In this document: positions 31,914 to 41,686 of the stretch, in pieces
Numbering within the stretch: the stretch's first letter is position 1
How the letters are laid out: each line of letters begins with the position of its first letter
The notes under the pieces: model-generated
Seen by the model: the letters and a program-made list of their open reading frames with translations, nothing else
What the model was told of the DNA's origin: nothing
Databases searched by the model: none
Made by a program: the position numbers and the translations under genes
NCBI GenBank assembly: GCA_900545405.1
Contig: UQYT01000002.1
Location: 44,314-108,313, forward strand
From: an uncultured Eubacteriales bacterium
GTDB taxonomy: Bacteria > Bacillota > Clostridia > Oscillospirales > Oscillospiraceae
Length of the DNA: 64,000 nt
Reading direction: 5' to 3'

Positions 31914-31942
31914 TTTTCAATTGTGTATAAGGGGTGTATAAT
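31914..31942 (+). promoter_or_regulatory. Putative sigma-A promoter of the SLH 5'-nucleotidase gene
   Basis: TTTTCA (31914-31919), 17 bases, TATAAT (31937-31942). The predicted leader is about 55 bases. Confidence 0.6.
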
Positions 31943-32003
31943 GGTTTAGCCTTCATTGAGGTGGAACATAATGCGAAATACTGTCAGAAAAAGGAGAGTA
32001 CAC

Positions 32004-34196
32004 ATGAAAAAGCTGCTATCCCTGTTCCTTGTCCTCGCGCTGGCATTCTCACTGTGCGTGGGCGTGCTGGCGGATGAGACCACGGCGGCAGAGCCGTCGG
32101 ATGAGACCGCAGGCGAGCTGGCCGGCCAGATAGTCATCCTGCACACCAACGACGTGCACGGCGCCATAGACGGCTATGCCAAGGTCGCGGCGCTCAAGGC
32201 CGATTATGAGGCCAAGGGCGCGGAAGTGCTGCTCGTCGACGCCGGCGACTTCATCCAGGGCACCACCAGCGTCAGCGTGTCCCAGGGCGCCACCGCCGTC
32301 GAGCTCATGAACCTCGCCGGCTACGACCTGGTCACTCTCGGCAACCACGAGTTCGACTACGGCATGGACAACCTGAAGACCATCTTCGCCAAGGCCGAGT
32401 TCGGCGTCGTCGCCGCCAACATCAAGCTCAACGGCGCCGCCGCTTTCGACGCCAACAAGGTAGTCGAGCTCGCCGACGGCACCAAGCTCGGCGTGTTCGG
32501 CCTCGCCACCCCTGAGACGGCCACCAAGGCCAACCCCGCCAAGATAAAGGGCGTCACCTTCCTCGCGGAGAGCGAGCTCTACGCCTGCGCCGAGGCCCAG
32601 GTCAAGGCCCTCACCGACGCGGGCTGCGACTACATCATCTGCCTGGGCCACCTGGGCATCGACAACGAGAGCGCGCCCAACCGCTCCATCGACCTGCTCG
32701 GCAAGGTCAGCGGCATCGACGTCTTCATAGACGGCCACAGCCACAGCACCCTTGACGAGGTCAAGGCCGCCACCGACGGCACCGGCAAGGTCGGCGACAC
32801 CCTGCTCACCTCCACCGGCACCGCCGCCGCCAACGTCGGCGTCGTCACCATCACCAAGGACGGCATCACCGCCTCCAGCGTCGACCTCAGCAAGTACGAG
32901 GGCTCCGTGAAGGCCGTGGCCGACCGCGCCGCCGCCATCAAGGCCGAGATAGACGCCCAGTACGGCGCAGTCTTCGCCAAGACCGAGGCCGACCTCAACG
33001 GCGAGCGCGACCCCGGCAACCGCACCGAAGAGACCAACCTCGGCGACCTCATCGCCGACGCCCTCCTCTGGGAGGTCACCAAGGACGGCTCCCTGCCCGT
33101 GGCCAAGGAGAACGTCGTCGCCATCACGAACGGCGGCGGCATCCGCGCCAGCATCGCCAAGGGCGACATCACTAAGAACGACATCAACACCGTCCTGCCC
33201 TTCGGCAACACCGTCGCCTACGTCACCGTCTCCGGCGAGACCCTGCTCGAGGCCCTTGAGGCTTCCACCTACTGCACCCCCGAGGCCGTCGGCGCCTTCC
33301 CGCAGGTGGCCGGCATAGAGTTCACCATCGACACCGCCAAGGCCTACGACCAGGGCGACCAGTACCCCAACTCCACCTACTACGGCCCGAAGAGCGTGAA
33401 CCGTGTGACCATCACCAGCGTCAACGGCAAGGACTTCGACCCCAAGGCCACCTACGTCGTCGTCACTAACGACTTCACCGCCGCCGGCGGCGACACCTAC
33501 TACGCCTTCACCACCTCCGCCAACATCGTCGACACCGGCGTGCCCATGGACGAGGCCCTCATGAGCTACATCACCACTGAGCTCAAGGGCGTCATCACCG
33601 CGGAGAAGTACGGCGAGCCCCAGGGCCGCATCACCGTCAAGGCCCCGGTGTTCACCGACGTCGTGGAGGGCAAGTGGTACTACGACGCGGTCATGACCGC
33701 CTATGAGAAGGAGCTCATGAACGGCGTCACCGACAAGACCTTCGAACCCCTGACCGCCATGAACCGCGCCATGCTCGTGACCATGCTCTACCGTCTCGAG
33801 GGCTCCCCCGCCGTCGAGGGCAAGGTCTCCGAGGTCTTTGCCGACTGCAAGGACGGCAGCTACTACGCCGACGCCGTGCTCTGGGCCTCCCAGAACAAGA
33901 TAGTCTCCGGCCGCGGCGAGTCCGCCTTCGCTCCCCTCGCCACCATGACGAGGCAGGAGATGGCCGTCATCCTCTACAACTACTCCGTGTTCAAGGGCGC
34001 CGCTGAGGTCACCGAGCCCGAGCTCACCTACGCCGACGCCGAGGCCGTCGCCTCCTGGGCCGCCGCCGCTGTGGATTACTGCACCGACGCCAAGCTCATG
34101 AACGGCGTGACCGACACCACCTTCGACCCCGCCGGCAGCGCCAACCGCGCCATGGGCGCGACCGTCCTGGTCCGCCTCATGGAGGCCGCCGCCTGA
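32004..34196 (+). CDS. Cell-surface 5'-nucleotidase/2',3'-cyclic phosphodiesterase with SLH repeats
   Basis: 730 residues with a signal peptide (MKKLLSLFLV, cleavage near ALADE). The N-terminal metallophosphoesterase domain has HTNDVHG near 48, GDFIQG near 80 and GNHEFDYG near 112, binding two metals; the C-terminal nucleotidase domain has NGGGIRASI near 375. Three SLH repeats (~550-730; each with FTDV/FADC-like starts and MNRAM/TRQEM/ANRAM elements) anchor it to the cell wall. It probably salvages extracellular nucleotides. AAGGAG precedes the ATG at 32004; an upstream ATG at 31956 is unlikely. It is monocistronic between two terminators. Confidence 0.92.
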   Translation: MKKLLSLFLVLALAFSLCVGVLADETTAAEPSDETAGELAGQIVILHTNDVHGAIDGYAKVAALKADYEAKGAEVLLVDAGDFIQGTTSVSVSQGATAVELMNLAGYDLVTLGNHEFDYGMDNLKTIFAKAEFGVVAANIKLNGAAAFDANKVVELADGTKLGVFGLATPETATKANPAKIKGVTFLAESELYACAEAQVKALTDAGCDYIICLGHLGIDNESAPNRSIDLLGKVSGIDVFIDGHSHSTLDEVKAATDGTGKVGDTLLTSTGTAAANVGVVTITKDGITASSVDLSKYEGSVKAVADRAAAIKAEIDAQYGAVFAKTEADLNGERDPGNRTEETNLGDLIADALLWEVTKDGSLPVAKENVVAITNGGGIRASIAKGDITKNDINTVLPFGNTVAYVTVSGETLLEALEASTYCTPEAVGAFPQVAGIEFTIDTAKAYDQGDQYPNSTYYGPKSVNRVTITSVNGKDFDPKATYVVVTNDFTAAGGDTYYAFTTSANIVDTGVPMDEALMSYITTELKGVITAEKYGEPQGRITVKAPVFTDVVEGKWYYDAVMTAYEKELMNGVTDKTFEPLTAMNRAMLVTMLYRLEGSPAVEGKVSEVFADCKDGSYYADAVLWASQNKIVSGRGESAFAPLATMTRQEMAVILYNYSVFKGAAEVTEPELTYADAEAVASWAAAAVDYCTDAKLMNGVTDTTFDPAGSANRAMGATVLVRLMEAAA

Positions 34197-34214
34197 GCCC
34201 GGCCGCAAACCCGA

Positions 34215-34250
34215 TAAAAAAAGCACCCGCCTCACGGCGGGTGTTTTTTT
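34215..34250. terminator. Bidirectional terminator
   Basis: CACCCGCC (34224-34231) and GGCGGGTG (34236-34243) with a TCAC loop, flanked by an A run and seven T (34244-34250). It serves the nucleotidase gene and the convergent DUF975 gene. Confidence 0.88.
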
Positions 34251-34258
34251 GCGTCGTT

Positions 34259-35005
34259 TCAGTTGTTGTACCAGGCTCCGGGGTCGGGACCGCGGTCGGG
34301 GCCGGGGGCGGCGTCCTGCTCTCTCAGCATGGAGTAGTAGAGCGCGTAGGTGCTCTCGGTGTAGGGCAGGGTGTAGACCGAGACGAAGGGGATGATGGAC
34401 AGCAGCGCCCAGCCGATGAAGCTCAGGTCCAGGATGAAGAGCTCCGCCTTGTGCCCGCGCATGAGCCGCTTGCTCTCCCGGATGCACTCCAGGACGCCCA
34501 TCTCGGGGTGGTCGAGCAGCAGGTACAGCGCCTGGCGGTAGCGGTAGGCGGCGATGATGCCGGGTATGACGAAAAGCAGTGACCACAGCGCGACGAAGAT
34601 GCCGGTGAGGATGTTCAGGCCGATTATCTTGAGGAAATTCTGGAAGCCGTCCATGAGGTTCCAGAGGCTGTTGCGCTGCTGCCTTATCATGCGCAGCACG
34701 AACACGACGAAGCCCGCGTAGAGCAGCCAGGTCATGAAGTTGAGCAGCAGGTCGATGACATAGGCCAATACGCCGGGCCTCACGGAGAGGTACCAGCGCA
34801 CCACGGCGTCAGGATCTTCCAGAAAGTAGCTGGTGCGCATGAGCTGAGTGAGCGTGAGCCCGTCCACGCGCATGAGCCTGGCGGAAAGCAGGCTTATGAT
34901 GTACATCACTGCGCAGTAGATGAGCGCCGTGACATACGGGCTCATGGCGGAGTGCCGCATGGACTCCCTCGCGCGGGCCTTGAGTTCGACGCGGTTATAG
35001 TACAT
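34259..35005 (-). CDS. DUF975-family integral membrane protein
   Basis: 248 residues with about five membrane helices. The start (YYNRVELKARARESMR) and the MIPGIIAAYRYR-like segment LFVIPGIIAAYRYRQ near 165, then ECIRESKRLMRGHK near 195, are typical of DUF975 proteins of Firmicutes. The tail is a polar Pro/Asp/Gly stretch ending YNN. GAAAGGAG precedes the ATG at 35005. Function unknown; single-gene unit with its own promoter, divergent from recJ. Confidence 0.85.
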   Translation of the reverse strand: MYYNRVELKARARESMRHSAMSPYVTALIYCAVMYIISLLSARLMRVDGLTLTQLMRTSYFLEDPDAVVRWYLSVRPGVLAYVIDLLLNFMTWLLYAGFVVFVLRMIRQQRNSLWNLMDGFQNFLKIIGLNILTGIFVALWSLLFVIPGIIAAYRYRQALYLLLDHPEMGVLECIRESKRLMRGHKAELFILDLSFIGWALLSIIPFVSVYTLPYTESTYALYYSMLREQDAAPGPDRGPDPGAWYNN

Positions 35006-35039
35006 ATGGATGCTCCTTTCAGAGTGCGTACATAAAGAT

Positions 35040-35068
35040 ATTTTACACCATAAAGCGGTGCCCGGCAA
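35040..35068 (-). promoter_or_regulatory. Putative sigma-A promoter of the DUF975 gene
   Basis: Minus-strand TTGCCG (35068-35063), 17 bases, TAAAAT (35045-35040). Confidence 0.6.
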
Positions 35069-35083
35069 GAGAGTAAATGCCTC

Positions 35084-35111
35084 TTGCGCTCGGGCCGCAG
35101 AGTGGTATAAT
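35084..35111 (+). promoter_or_regulatory. Putative sigma-A promoter of the recJ operon
   Basis: TTGCGC (35084-35089), 16 bases, TATAAT (35106-35111), about 70 bases before the recJ ATG. Confidence 0.6.
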
Positions 35112-35188
35112 AATATAATTATGAAATTCTATTTTATGCGATAGTTCGCGGGAAGGGAAGCGGGCCCCGGGAGAGGGGCATACGGCTT

Positions 35189-37225
35189 ATGAATTACAGT
35201 GATTGGAATATACCGCCGGAGGGGCCGGAGATACCGGCGGCCCTCACTCAGGCGGGCTATACCCCGCTGCTCGCGGCGCTGCTGTGCCGGCGGGGGATAC
35301 GGACGCCGGAGGAGGCGGAGCGCTTCCTGCACGGCGGGCCGGAGCTTTTGGGCGACCCGATGCTGCTGCAGGACATGGACAAGGCCGCGTCGCGCGTGCG
35401 CCGGGCGATAGAGCAGCGCGAGACCGTCGCCGTGTTCGGCGACTACGACGTGGACGGCATCACCTCCGCCTGCCTCGTGACCAGCTGGCTGCGCTCCAAG
35501 GGCCTGGAGTGCGAGCCCTACATACCGGACCGCATGGAGGAGGGCTACGGCCTGAACCTCGCGGCCATGGACACCATAAAATCCCGGGGCGCGAGCCTCA
35601 TAATAACGGTGGACTGCGGCATAACCGCGGCGCAGGAGGCGGAATACGCCGCCTCGCTGGGCATGGACATGGTCGTCACCGACCACCACGAGTGCGGGGC
35701 TTGCCCCCTGCCCAATGCCGTGGCCGTGGTCGACCCCAAGCGGCCGGACAGCCGCTATCCCAACGCCGACCTCGCGGGCGTGGGCGTGGCCTTCAAGCTG
35801 CTGTGCGCCGTGGAGGGCGACGCCGCGGGCGTGCTCGAGCAGTACGCCGACCTCATCGCCACCGGCACGGTGGCCGACGTCATGCCCCTCACGGGCGAGA
35901 ACCGCTACATAGTCCGCCTTGGGCTGGAGATGCTCAACCACTCCGCCCGGCCCGGCATCCGCGCGCTGCTGTCCGAGTCCGGCGCGCTGGGAAAAAGAGT
36001 CAGCGCCTCCACCGTGGGCTTCACGCTCGCGCCGAGGCTCAACGCCGCCGGGCGGCTGGGCCATGCCGACGTCGCCGCGCGGCTGCTGCTCACCACGGAC
36101 GTGGACGAGGCCGCCCGCCTCGCCGCCGAGCTCTGCCGCCTCAACCGCGAGCGGCAGGAGATAGAGCACGGCATATACGAGGAGGCGCGCGAGCTGCTGA
36201 GCGCCGAGCGCCCCACGGAGCCCATCGTCCTCGCCGCCGAGGGCTGGCACCAGGGCGTCATCGGCATCGCGGCCTCCAAGCTGGCGGAGGAGTTTTCCCT
36301 GCCGGCCATCATGATCTGCCTGGACGGCGAGAGCGGCAAGGGCTCCTGCCGCAGCTGCGGGGGCTTCAACCTCTTCGACGCGCTCTCCGCCTGCTCCCAG
36401 TGGCTGGAGGGCTTCGGCGGGCACGCGCTGGCCGCGGGCCTCTCGATAAAGCGCGAGCACGTGGACGACTTCCGCGCCGCGCTGGCGGAGTATTACCACA
36501 GCGTGCCGCCCGCGGAGGCACCCAGCCTCGTCTGCGACCTGCGCGTGGACGACCCGGCGCTGCTCTCGATGGCCTGCGTGGAGTCGCTCGAGGAGCTCGA
36601 GCCCTACGGCAACGGCAACCCGCGCCCCACGCTCTGCATAGTGGACGCCCAGCTCGACAAGGTCACGCCCATAGGCGGCGGCCGCCATCTCAAGCTCCGG
36701 CTCGAGAAGGGCGGGGTGTTCTTCGACTGCGTCATGTTCTCGCGGCGCGAGGAGGAGCTCGGCGCGCGCGAGGGCGACAGGGTGGACGCGGCCTTCTACC
36801 CGCAGATAAACGAATACCACGGCCACCGCTCCGTGCAGCTGCTGATGACGGAGCTGAGGCAGACTGACACCATGCCGCTGTGCCTCGACATACTCGCGGA
36901 CCGGCTGCCCGACCCCTGGGCTGGCTCCGACCTCTGCCCGGACAGGAGCGACTTTGTGAGCGTCTGGCGCTGGCTGGAGCGGCGCGGCGGCAGCGCGGGC
37001 GGCGAGGTGGCCGACATCGCCGGCTGGCGCCCGGGCGGGATGCACCCTGCAAAACTGCTGATCTGCCTGCGCGTCATGCGCGACCTCGGGCTTGTAAAAG
37101 CCGAGCGCAGCGGGAACAATATCCGCGTGCACATCTGCCCGAGGCAGGGCAAGGCCGACCTGGCCTCGCACCCGATCTTGATAAAACTCAGGGCATACAG
37201 AGAACGATTCCGCAGAGGGAGGTGA
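35189..37225 (+). CDS. recJ: Single-stranded-DNA-specific exonuclease RecJ
   Basis: 678 residues. DHH phosphoesterase motifs: FGDYDVDGITSA near 85-96, VDCGIT near 139, VVTDHHE near 160-166; the DHHA1 domain follows with GGHALAAGLSI near 410, and an OB fold after ~460. The C-terminal ~100 residues form an extra winged-helix-like tail (RLPDPWAGSD, HPAKLLICLRVMRDLGLV), present in Clostridia RecJ. It degrades 5' single-stranded ends in recombination and mismatch repair. No strong AGGAGG precedes the ATG (GAGAGGGG is close). It leads a six-gene unit ending near 42.9 kb. Confidence 0.93.
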   Translation: MNYSDWNIPPEGPEIPAALTQAGYTPLLAALLCRRGIRTPEEAERFLHGGPELLGDPMLLQDMDKAASRVRRAIEQRETVAVFGDYDVDGITSACLVTSWLRSKGLECEPYIPDRMEEGYGLNLAAMDTIKSRGASLIITVDCGITAAQEAEYAASLGMDMVVTDHHECGACPLPNAVAVVDPKRPDSRYPNADLAGVGVAFKLLCAVEGDAAGVLEQYADLIATGTVADVMPLTGENRYIVRLGLEMLNHSARPGIRALLSESGALGKRVSASTVGFTLAPRLNAAGRLGHADVAARLLLTTDVDEAARLAAELCRLNRERQEIEHGIYEEARELLSAERPTEPIVLAAEGWHQGVIGIAASKLAEEFSLPAIMICLDGESGKGSCRSCGGFNLFDALSACSQWLEGFGGHALAAGLSIKREHVDDFRAALAEYYHSVPPAEAPSLVCDLRVDDPALLSMACVESLEELEPYGNGNPRPTLCIVDAQLDKVTPIGGGRHLKLRLEKGGVFFDCVMFSRREEELGAREGDRVDAAFYPQINEYHGHRSVQLLMTELRQTDTMPLCLDILADRLPDPWAGSDLCPDRSDFVSVWRWLERRGGSAGGEVADIAGWRPGGMHPAKLLICLRVMRDLGLVKAERSGNNIRVHICPRQGKADLASHPILIKLRAYRERFRRGR

Positions 37226-37233
37226 GCCCGTTG

Positions 37234-39501
37234 ATGCCTGGAATGAAAAGCAATCCGAAATCCGAATACCGGGACGAGATAATAAGGGCCCAGTCCTCAA
37301 CGCCGATAATGGACCCCGAGGAGTGCTGGAAGAGCCTCGAGGCCAAGATACTTGCCGGCAACATCACGATGGACATGGGCCGCGTGAGGGACGCATACGA
37401 GTACGCCGTGAAGCTCCACGAGGGTCAGAAGCGGCGCGACGGTTCGCCATACGTCACGCACTGCGTGGCCACGGCTGAGATAATCGCGGAACAGGGCCTC
37501 GACGAGGACTCCATCGTCGCCGCGCTGCTGCACGATGTGATCGAGGACACGCCCGCCACCTATGACGACGTGAAGCGCCAGTTCGGCGCCACCGTGGCGG
37601 ACATAGTCGAGGGCGTCACCAAGCTGACGCGCGTGCAGTACACGAGCCACGAGGAGGAGCAGGCCGAGAACCTGCGCAAGATGCTCATCGCCATGGCGAA
37701 GGACATCCGCGTCATCCTCATCAAGATAGCCGACCGGCTGCACAACATGCGCACCATGGACTATCAGAGCAAGGAAAAGCAGCTCATCAAGAGCGCGGAG
37801 ACGATGGAGATCTACGCCCCCATCGCCCACCGGCTCGGCATGCAGAAGATAAAGTGGGAGCTGGAGGACCGTTCGCTCTACTACCTCGACCGCGAGGGCT
37901 ACAAGGAGATAACCGAGGCCCTCTCCACGCGCATGGACACCCTGCGCGTGTTCATGGACAAGGTGGAAAAGCAGATACAAAAGCGCATGAACGACGAGGG
38001 CATAGACGCCACGGTCTACGGCCGCATCAAGCACATCTACAGCATCTACCGCAAGATGTTCGCCCAGCAGCTGGACATAAACGGCATCTTCGACCTGTGC
38101 GCCTTCCGCGTCATCGTGGACAGCATCCCGGACTGCTATAACGCACTGGGCATGATACACGACATGTACAAGCCCGTGCCCGGCCGTTTCAAGGACTACG
38201 TCTCCACGCCCAAGCCCAACGGCTACCAGAGCGTGCACACCACGGTCATAGGCTCCGAGGGCATCCCCTTCGAGGTGCAGATACGCACCTGGGACATGCA
38301 CCTCACCGCCGAATACGGCGTCGCCGCGCACTGGAAGTACAAGACCGGCGAGCAGGGCGTCAAGGAGGGCGACGAGGAGAAGTTCGCCTGGGTGCGCCGC
38401 CTGCTGGAGGCCCAGCAGGAGACGGACGCCACGGAGTTCGTCCACGACCTGAAGATAGACATGTTCGCCGACGAGGTCTTCGTGTTCACGCCCTCAGGCG
38501 ACGTCATAAACCTCCCCGCGGGCGCGACGCCCATAGACTTCGCCTACGCCATACACTCCGGCGTCGGCAACAGCATGGTCGGCGCCTCGGTCAACGGGCG
38601 CATCGTCACCTTCGACCACGTGCTGCAAAACGGCGACATCGTCGAGGTCCGCACCTCCAAGAGCGCGCCGGGCCCGAGCCGCGACTGGCTGCAGCTCGCC
38701 AAGAGCTCCAGCGCGCGCACAAAGATAAAGCAGTGGTTCAAAAAGGAGAAGCGCGAGGAGAACATCCAGCGCGGCCGCGACATGTTCGAGACCGAGCTCA
38801 AGCGCAACGGCCTCACCATGGCCGACGTCCTGGACGAGGACGTCCTGCCGCACATCCTCCGCAAGCTCTCCGTGCCCTCCATGGACGAGCTCTACGCCGC
38901 GATAGGCTACGGCGGCCAGACCGCCGTGCGCAGCGTGAACCGCGTCAAGGACGAGCTCTCCCACATCAAGCGGCCAGAGAAGAAGACCGTGCTCGACAAG
39001 ATAAACGAGCAGGCCGAAAAGCGCGTGTCCCGCCCGCAGAAGGCCGTGCACGGCATCCTTGTCGAGGGCCTGGACAACTGCCTCATCAAATTCTCCAAGT
39101 GCTGCACCCCCGTGCCGGGGGACGACATCGTGGGCTTCATAACCCGCGGCAACGGCGTCTCCATCCACCGGACGGACTGCCAGAACTACCTCAAGCAGCG
39201 CCTCGCCACCGGCGCGGACGGCCGCTGGATAGAGGTAAGCTGGGCGGAGAACACCACGGACCTCTATATAACCACCCTGCGCATAATGGCCAAGGAGCGC
39301 TCCGGCCTCATCATGGACATCGCGACGGTGCTAAACGCGCTCAACGCCAAGGTGCGCAGCCTCTCGGCGCGGGACGTCGGCAACGACCAGTCCACCGCCA
39401 CCGTCACCGTCGAGGTCCGCGGCCTCGAGGAGCTCAAGGGCATAATAAACCGCATCGCCGCCATACGCGGCGTTATAGAAGTCAGGAGGGCAAGCTCATG
39501 A
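37234..39501 (+). CDS. relA: Bifunctional (p)ppGpp synthetase/hydrolase, Rel family
   Basis: 755 residues from the ATG at 37234 (GAGGGAGGTG 8 bases upstream; a TTG at 37231 is an alternative). HD hydrolase: SPYVTHCVATAEI near 66 and ALLHDVIEDT near 90. Synthetase: YGRIKHIYSIYRKM near 262, CAFRVIVD near 289, NGYQSVHTTVIG near 329. TGS: DEVFVFTPSGDVINLP near 412, then the helical linker and a C-terminal ACT domain (~680-755). Both catalytic halves keep their key residues, so it should both make and break the stringent alarmone. It overlaps dtd by 4 bases (ATGA). Confidence 0.95.
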   Translation: MPGMKSNPKSEYRDEIIRAQSSTPIMDPEECWKSLEAKILAGNITMDMGRVRDAYEYAVKLHEGQKRRDGSPYVTHCVATAEIIAEQGLDEDSIVAALLHDVIEDTPATYDDVKRQFGATVADIVEGVTKLTRVQYTSHEEEQAENLRKMLIAMAKDIRVILIKIADRLHNMRTMDYQSKEKQLIKSAETMEIYAPIAHRLGMQKIKWELEDRSLYYLDREGYKEITEALSTRMDTLRVFMDKVEKQIQKRMNDEGIDATVYGRIKHIYSIYRKMFAQQLDINGIFDLCAFRVIVDSIPDCYNALGMIHDMYKPVPGRFKDYVSTPKPNGYQSVHTTVIGSEGIPFEVQIRTWDMHLTAEYGVAAHWKYKTGEQGVKEGDEEKFAWVRRLLEAQQETDATEFVHDLKIDMFADEVFVFTPSGDVINLPAGATPIDFAYAIHSGVGNSMVGASVNGRIVTFDHVLQNGDIVEVRTSKSAPGPSRDWLQLAKSSSARTKIKQWFKKEKREENIQRGRDMFETELKRNGLTMADVLDEDVLPHILRKLSVPSMDELYAAIGYGGQTAVRSVNRVKDELSHIKRPEKKTVLDKINEQAEKRVSRPQKAVHGILVEGLDNCLIKFSKCCTPVPGDDIVGFITRGNGVSIHRTDCQNYLKQRLATGADGRWIEVSWAENTTDLYITTLRIMAKERSGLIMDIATVLNALNAKVRSLSARDVGNDQSTATVTVEVRGLEELKGIINRIAAIRGVIEVRRASS

Positions 39502-39941
39502 GGGCAGTCGTTACAAGGGTGACCTCCGCCTCCGTGGAGATCGGCGGCGAGGTCAGAGGCAGCATAGGCAAGGGCTTTCTCGTGCTGCTCGGCGTGAACG
39601 TGAACGACACGGAGGCCGAGGCGAAGAAGGTCGCGGACAAGATCTGCGGCCTGCGCGTCTTCGAGGACGAGAACGGCAAGATGAACGTAAACCCCAAGGA
39701 CGCGGGCGCGGAGCTGCTGATAATCAGCCAGTTCACGCTCTACGCGGACGCAAAGAGCCGCCGTCCCGGCTTCACGCGGGCGGCGAGACCGGAAACGGCG
39801 GTGCCGCTCTACGAGCTGGTCATCTCCGAGTGCCGCAGCCGCGGCTTTAAGGTCGAGACGGGCGAGTTCGGCGCGGAGATGCAGGTGGCCTCCGTGAACG
39901 ACGGGCCCGTGACTATAATCCTTGATACGGAGGAACTGTAA
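39498..39941 (+). CDS. dtd: D-aminoacyl-tRNA deacylase
   Basis: 147 residues, the family's normal size. SQFTLYADAKSRRPGF near 77-92 holds the catalytic Ser-Gln-Thr region, and VNDGPVTIILDT near 133 carries the Gly-cis-Pro-type signature (GPVT) that excludes L-amino acids. It removes D-amino acids (and glycine) from tRNA. Start coupled to rel (ATGA); the rel-dtd pair is a common Firmicute arrangement. Its stop overlaps the next ATG (TAATG). Confidence 0.94.
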   Translation: MRAVVTRVTSASVEIGGEVRGSIGKGFLVLLGVNVNDTEAEAKKVADKICGLRVFEDENGKMNVNPKDAGAELLIISQFTLYADAKSRRPGFTRAARPETAVPLYELVISECRSRGFKVETGEFGAEMQVASVNDGPVTIILDTEEL

Positions 39942-40555
39942 TGCTTATAAAAACCCTGCCGGTAGGCCAGCTGGAGACCAACTGCTACGTCGTCACCGAC
40001 GAGAACGCGCTCGTGTGCGCCGTCATCGACCCCGGCGACGAGTCCAACACCATCCTCGACTACATCGAGGACAACAAGCTCAGCTGCAAGGCCATACTGA
40101 TAACCCACGCGCACTTCGACCACGTCAGCGCGGTGAACGCCATGCTCGAGGCCACGGGCGCGGAGCTCTACATGTGCGAGAAGGACCTGGAGCTGGCCAA
40201 GACCGGCGCTTCCGGCCGCTTCACGCCGCCGGAGAACACCCACTTCTACAAGGACGGCGACGAGGTCAAGGTCGCGGGCCTGACCTTCAAGGTAATGGAG
40301 ACCCCGGGCCACACGCCCGGCGGCGTGACGCTCATCTGCGGCGACGCGCTCTTCACGGGCGACACGCTCTTCCGCGGCTCCTGCGGGCGCACGGACCTGC
40401 CCGGCGGCGACATGCGCGCCGAGCTGCGCTCCCTCAAGCGCATAGCCTCGCTCGAGGGCGACTACGAGGTCTATCCCGGCCACGCGGAGAGCTCCATGCT
40501 CTCCATCGAGCGCGAGCACAACCCCTATGTGCGCCACGCGCTCGAGAAGATGTGA
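39941..40555 (+). CDS. Metallo-beta-lactamase fold hydrolase (glyoxalase II-like)
   Basis: 204 residues. THAHFDHVS near 54-62 is the HxHxDH metal motif; HTPGGV near 125, FTGDTLF near 140 and YPGHAESS near 180 complete the glyoxalase II-like metal site. Such small hydrolases in the rel-dtd operon of Firmicutes have no firmly known substrate. Translation overlaps dtd by one base and ends 3 bases before the next gene. Confidence 0.9.
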   Translation: MLIKTLPVGQLETNCYVVTDENALVCAVIDPGDESNTILDYIEDNKLSCKAILITHAHFDHVSAVNAMLEATGAELYMCEKDLELAKTGASGRFTPPENTHFYKDGDEVKVAGLTFKVMETPGHTPGGVTLICGDALFTGDTLFRGSCGRTDLPGGDMRAELRSLKRIASLEGDYEVYPGHAESSMLSIEREHNPYVRHALEKM

Positions 40556-40558
40556 GCC

Positions 40559-41686
40559 ATGCCCAACGCCATAGACTACATCGACTGGAGGGGGGACATC
40601 CCCTTTTCCTTCTCGCCCTTCAACGAGGTGGATAACCTCCTCATGTGCAAGCTCGTCTCCCTGGACTTCACGGGAATAGTCCCCTCCGAGGGCGAGCGGA
40701 GCATACAGGAGGCCGCTCAGGGCTACTTTGACAAGTTCGGCGAGGAGGACGTGCGCCGGGGCGTGCTGCTGGCCCCCGGCGCCGTCACCATGCTCAAAAA
40801 GATGCTCAAGGCCCCGAGATTCCAGGAGCTGCGGCTGCGCGACTACGTCTATCACGTGGACCCCGCGGCGGAAAAGCAGTTTTCCGCCATGACCATAGTC
40901 CTCCCGGACGAGACGCGCTTCATCGCCTTCCGCGGCACGGATGACAACATCGTCGCCTGGAAGGAGGACTTCAACATGGGCAGCCTCGACGCCGTGCCCG
41001 CGCAGACGGACGCGGCGAGCTATCTCATGCGCGCGGCCTGGCGCTTCGACGGCAAAATGCGCGTCGGCGGCCACTCCAAGGGCGGCAACCTCGCCGTCTA
41101 CGCCGCCGTGCACAACCCGGAGGAGCTGCAGGAGCGGATAATCGAGGTCTACAACAACGACGGCCCCGGCTTCCGCGAGTCCGTGCGCGACCTGCCCGAG
41201 TATCAGCGCATCGCCGCGAGGATACACACGCTGGTGCCGCAGTACTCGCTCGTCGGCGTGCTGCTCAGCCACGACGGGGACTTTGAGATAGTCGAGAGCA
41301 ACGAGACGGGCATATCCGCGCACAACGGCTACACCTGGGAGGTGCTGGGCACGCGCTTTGTCCGCTGCGAGGACTTCTCCTTCCGCACGCGCGTCTTCAA
41401 CGACGCGGTCCACGGCTGGGCGGACGGGCTGGACCTGCAGCAGCGCCAGGAGCTGACGGACGCCGTGTTCGGCGCGCTGGAGGCCACCGGCGCCAAGACG
41501 CTGACCGACCTCACGGACCAGAAGGTGCGCAAGGCGCTGACCGCCGCCCGCGACCTCTTCGGCGACGAGGAGCAGCGCGAGCTCTTCATGGACTCCATGG
41601 AGCTGCTCTTCAAGGAATACGCCGCCTCGGCAAAGCGCGCCCTGCCGCTCGGCAAGCTGCGCCGCAGAAAGAAGGCGGGCGATTGA
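40559..41686 (+). CDS. Mbeg1-like/DUF2974 alpha/beta-hydrolase-like protein
   Basis: 375 residues. The lipase-like nucleophile elbow is GGHSKGGNLAVY near 169-180, preceded by IAFRGTDDNIVAWKEDF near 122-138; VYNNDGPGF near 199 continues the DUF2974 (Mbeg1-like) pattern. The C-terminal ~100 residues are helical and basic at the end (LRRRKKAGD). It is a probable serine hydrolase of unknown substrate. It starts 3 bases after the MBL gene and its stop overlaps the next start (TTGA). Confidence 0.85.
   Translation: MPNAIDYIDWRGDIPFSFSPFNEVDNLLMCKLVSLDFTGIVPSEGERSIQEAAQGYFDKFGEEDVRRGVLLAPGAVTMLKKMLKAPRFQELRLRDYVYHVDPAAEKQFSAMTIVLPDETRFIAFRGTDDNIVAWKEDFNMGSLDAVPAQTDAASYLMRAAWRFDGKMRVGGHSKGGNLAVYAAVHNPEELQERIIEVYNNDGPGFRESVRDLPEYQRIAARIHTLVPQYSLVGVLLSHDGDFEIVESNETGISAHNGYTWEVLGTRFVRCEDFSFRTRVFNDAVHGWADGLDLQQRQELTDAVFGALEATGAKTLTDLTDQKVRKALTAARDLFGDEEQRELFMDSMELLFKEYAASAKRALPLGKLRRRKKAGD

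Noticed and set aside
32049..34586. 845-residue minus-strand frame across the nucleotidase and DUF975 region
   Set aside because: Composition is shadow-like and it overlaps two well-supported genes.
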